Part shown: piece after piece, positions 32,965-35,305 of the stretch
Numbering within the stretch: position 1 is the stretch's first letter
Layout of the letters: each line of letters opens with the position of its first letter
Assembly (NCBI GenBank): GCA_013824865.1
Contig: PNON01000023.1
Coordinates: 1 to 35,305 of the forward strand
Direction: 5' to 3'
Origin: Anaerolinea sp.
GTDB lineage: Bacteria > Chloroflexota > Anaerolineae > Anaerolineales > Anaerolineaceae
Length of the DNA stretch: 35,305 bases
Program-made: the position numbers and the translations under genes
Notes under the pieces: model-generated
Told to the model about the DNA's origin: nothing
Database searches by the model: none
What the model saw: only the letters and a program-made list of their open reading frames with translations

Positions 32965-34419
32965 CTAAAATATGCTGGCAACCGCCATTTTTGAAAGTTC
33001 ATAGAGGGGGGCAAAGAAAATACCAGCAGCCAATATCCCGGTAATACAAACAATCACAGCGATTCTGGCGAGCCTGCTCACCTTCAAGGGTTGTTCATCC
33101 CCATCGCTTCGATCCAGGTAGACAACCTTCAACACCATCAGGTAGTAGTAAAGGCCGATGATCGAATTAATGATGCCAATGATTGCCAACCAGGCTAGAT
33201 TCGCCTGAAGTGCTGAGGCAAATAGAATGATCTTGCCGACAAATCCAGCAAACGGCGGAATGCCGCCGAGGGATAGGAAGGCTGCCAATAGCCCCAGCGC
33301 GAGTCCGGGGGAGCGCCGTGATAATCCTGAGTAATCTTTGATATCATCAGAACCCAGTTCCCGGCCAATGATGGTTACAATGCCAAAGGCTGCCAGGTTG
33401 GTCACCAGGTAAGCCAATAAATAGAACACCACACCGGTTGTGCCAAAGGTTGATAGGGTAACCACGCCGATCAAAATATACCCAGCCTGGGCAATGGACG
33501 AATAAGCCAACAACCGCTTGATATCCTTCTGATTGATAGCCTGGAGGTTACCAAACGTCATACTGGCCACAGAAAGGGCGGAAACTATTATTGCCCAAAC
33601 TGGCGCGCTGCCCGGGAAAGCCACTGTGAACAAACGCACCAGCACCGAAAAACCTGCTGCCTTGGATGCAGTGGAAAGGAAACCAGCCACTGGGCTGGGA
33701 GCACCCTGGTAAACATCCGGCGCCCAGAAGTGGAACGGTACCGCGGAGATCTTGAAACCTATGCCCACGAGGATGAGGACTATGACACCAATTATTGCTG
33801 CTGCCGGAACCGATCCGCCATTTAATACACCTGCCATGGAGTACACCTGGGTGGTTCCGGTGAAGCCAAACAAAAGACTGAACCCATAGAGCATTAATGC
33901 GGAAGTCATGGCGCCATAAAGCAGGTATTTGAAGCCCGCTTCCACCGAGCGGCAGTCTTTTCGCAGAAAGCCAGCCAAAATATATAATGGGATGGAAGTT
34001 GTCTCGACTGCCAGGAACAACATCACCAGGTCCGCAGCACAGGCCATCAGTGTCATACCCAGGATGGCGACCACCATTAACAGGTAGAATTCACCCCGTT
34101 TCCCTGCATCTGCATCATGCTTCATCAACAGAGCAGTTACCGCCCCACCAAAGAGGAAGATCAAGCCGAAGGTGAAGCCCATCCAGTCCCATCGGATCAT
34201 CCCTCCGAATACCAGCACGCCATCCGCAGAGGGACGCCCCCAGAGCGTCATAGCAGCCCCGGTAAGCACCAGACCTAAACTGGTGATCCACGCAAGCTGG
34301 CGGCGCTTTTCGCCTTTCCATGCCAGGTCGAGGATAAAGAGGAGGAGACCCAGGGTGAAGAGCCCCAGTTGAGGTGTAATAGCCCGGATGGAAGAAAGGT
34401 CAAAACTGCCTGCAGTCAC
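32965..34419 (-). CDS. nuoN: NADH-quinone oxidoreductase subunit N
   Basis: A 484-residue antiporter-like membrane subunit of respiratory complex I, proton-pumping, with about 14 helices. KISAVPFHFWAPDVYQGAPSPVAGF contains the conserved signature, with the family lysine at KISA, and KDIKRLLAYSSIAQAGY the next. VETTSIPLYILAGF contains the conserved glutamate. It starts with GTG directly after the nuoM stop (TAA-GTG), with GGAGGTG upstream. It is the last gene of the operon; no hairpin separates it from atpZ. Confidence 0.95.
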   Translation of the reverse strand: MTAGSFDLSSIRAITPQLGLFTLGLLLFILDLAWKGEKRRQLAWITSLGLVLTGAAMTLWGRPSADGVLVFGGMIRWDWMGFTFGLIFLFGGAVTALLMKHDADAGKRGEFYLLMVVAILGMTLMACAADLVMLFLAVETTSIPLYILAGFLRKDCRSVEAGFKYLLYGAMTSALMLYGFSLLFGFTGTTQVYSMAGVLNGGSVPAAAIIGVIVLILVGIGFKISAVPFHFWAPDVYQGAPSPVAGFLSTASKAAGFSVLVRLFTVAFPGSAPVWAIIVSALSVASMTFGNLQAINQKDIKRLLAYSSIAQAGYILIGVVTLSTFGTTGVVFYLLAYLVTNLAAFGIVTIIGRELGSDDIKDYSGLSRRSPGLALGLLAAFLSLGGIPPFAGFVGKIILFASALQANLAWLAIIGIINSIIGLYYYLMVLKVVYLDRSDGDEQPLKVSRLARIAVIVCITGILAAGIFFAPLYELSKMAVASIF

Positions 34420-35305
34420 TTACACACCTCCAAGGATCTGGAGTACATGCTGCACTCCGGAATGCACCAGGTTGCTGAGCAGGGACGGGAAAATACCGAT
34501 CCCTACCATGAAAACGGCGAGCATAACAATTGTGATCTTATCCAACAGGTGTATATCACTCAATCCATGCCCAAGTTCGTCTGGTACCTTTCCGAAAAAC
34601 ACCTGGCTGACAACTCTTAAGATATATGCCGCGGTAACGATCACACCCAGAATGGCCACAATGGCGGCGATTGGTGAAACCTGCCACAGCCCCATGAAGA
34701 TCGGAAACTCCGCAACGAAACCAGAAAAGCCCGGCATGCCCATGGATACCAATCCGGCAATTATGAAACCGATGGCTGCAACTGGCATCACTTTAATCAT
34801 GCCGCCCAGCCTGGGCAGTTCCCGAGTATGCGCCCGGTCGTAGACCATGCCGACAACAGCAAAGAACATAGCCGTCATCACGCCATGTGAAAACATCTGC
34901 ATCCCCGCGCCTATCAGGCCATTTTCATTTAACGTGGCAAAGCCAAGCAGCACAAGACCCATATGTGAAACGGATGAGAAACCGATGACATACTTGAAAT
35001 CCGACTGGATGAGCGCGATAACCGCTCCATATACTACATTAATGACGCCCAGGATGATAATCAACCACGACCAGTAACGCGCGCCTTCCGGCAGCAGCAT
35101 AATGCCCACCCGCAGTGCAGCGAATGCACCGACTTTCATTTCTACCCCTGCCAGCAGCATGGAGATGGCTGTCGGGGCTGCGACATGACCATCAGGGGCC
35201 CAGGAATGGAAGGGGAAGATACCCGCCAGGATGGCGAACCCCAGGAAGACAAATGGGAACCACAACTGCTGAAATTCAGGGGTAAATTTTGCGGTTTCAA
35301 GCAAG
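34420..35305 (-). CDS. nuoM: NADH-quinone oxidoreductase subunit M (N-terminus cut by window edge)
   Basis: The last 294 residues of a normal 480-520 residue antiporter-like subunit. FPFHSWAPDGHVAAPTAIS is the conserved signature. The lysine in VEMKVGAF and in SDFKYVIGFSSVSHMG, and the histidine in MQMFSHGVM, mark the proton path. It runs into nuoN with no gap. The start and upstream genes lie beyond the right edge. Confidence 0.93.
   Translation of the reverse strand, partial: LLETAKFTPEFQQLWFPFVFLGFAILAGIFPFHSWAPDGHVAAPTAISMLLAGVEMKVGAFAALRVGIMLLPEGARYWSWLIIILGVINVVYGAVIALIQSDFKYVIGFSSVSHMGLVLLGFATLNENGLIGAGMQMFSHGVMTAMFFAVVGMVYDRAHTRELPRLGGMIKVMPVAAIGFIIAGLVSMGMPGFSGFVAEFPIFMGLWQVSPIAAIVAILGVIVTAAYILRVVSQVFFGKVPDELGHGLSDIHLLDKITIVMLAVFMVGIGIFPSLLSNLVHSGVQHVLQILGGV

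Overview
This window looks like chromosomal DNA of a bacterium from the phylum Chloroflexota, probably class Anaerolineae. That is inference from gene content: a fused F0 b/delta subunit, an archaeal-type prolyl-tRNA synthetase, CysO-like sulfur carriers beside a MoeZ-like activator, and an EF-G paralogue of the kind found next to the main EF-G. No rRNA, tRNA, CRISPR array or complete prophage is visible. Most genes lie on the minus strand and are moderately GC-rich. Two stretches (about 18.6-21.2 kb and 27.8-28.9 kb) are clearly richer in A+T and carry unfamiliar genes.

Layout. 1-5.7 kb (minus): recF (cut by the window edge), def, a membrane protein with cyclic-nucleotide-binding-like and PH-like domains, then clpC behind a strong terminator. 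5.95-6.95 kb (plus): a two-part GNAT protein. 7.0-9.2 kb (minus): a 62-residue protein, an AI-2E family permease and an FHA protein. 9.3-11.9 kb (minus): a tight cluster of two CysO/MoaD-like sulfur carriers, a MoeZ-type adenylyltransferase-rhodanese and a PIG-L deacetylase. 11.9-15.2 kb (plus): an 892-residue DHH-CBS-CBS-polynucleotide adenylyl/CCA transferase fusion and an overlapping GNAT gene. 15.2-17.3 kb (minus): an EF-G-like GTPase. 17.4-18.6 kb (plus): two small SAM methyltransferases.

Accessory region 18.6-22 kb: three unfamiliar plus-strand genes (a zinc-ribbon membrane protein, a SAP-domain protein with a Mu-F-like cysteine/histidine tail, and a membrane-anchored small protein), a possible attC-like site, and a REP-associated tyrosine transposase gene enclosed by two inverted REP hairpins. 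After it comes the core block rpsO-pnp, then LOG-proS-HEAT-repeat protein, an A+T-rich YaaA-like gene, murE, an F0-only ATP synthase operon (atpZ-atpB-atpE-atpFH) ending in a terminator, and the end of a complex I operon (nuoM-nuoN).

Regulatory signals recur. Several genes have a TATAAT-like box only 5-8 bases before the start codon and no convincing Shine-Dalgarno sequence, suggesting leaderless mRNAs. Several others have an extended -10 of the form TGG-TATAAT with no good -35. The CysO cluster and the DHH-CBS gene are transcribed divergently from promoters whose -35 boxes overlap on opposite strands.

The items most worth following are the REP-enclosed transposase, whose left REP also encodes the end of the neighbouring gene; the SAP/Mu-F-like protein and its possible cassette context; the paired sulfur carriers beside a thiol-type deacetylase; and the recurrent leaderless promoter layout.
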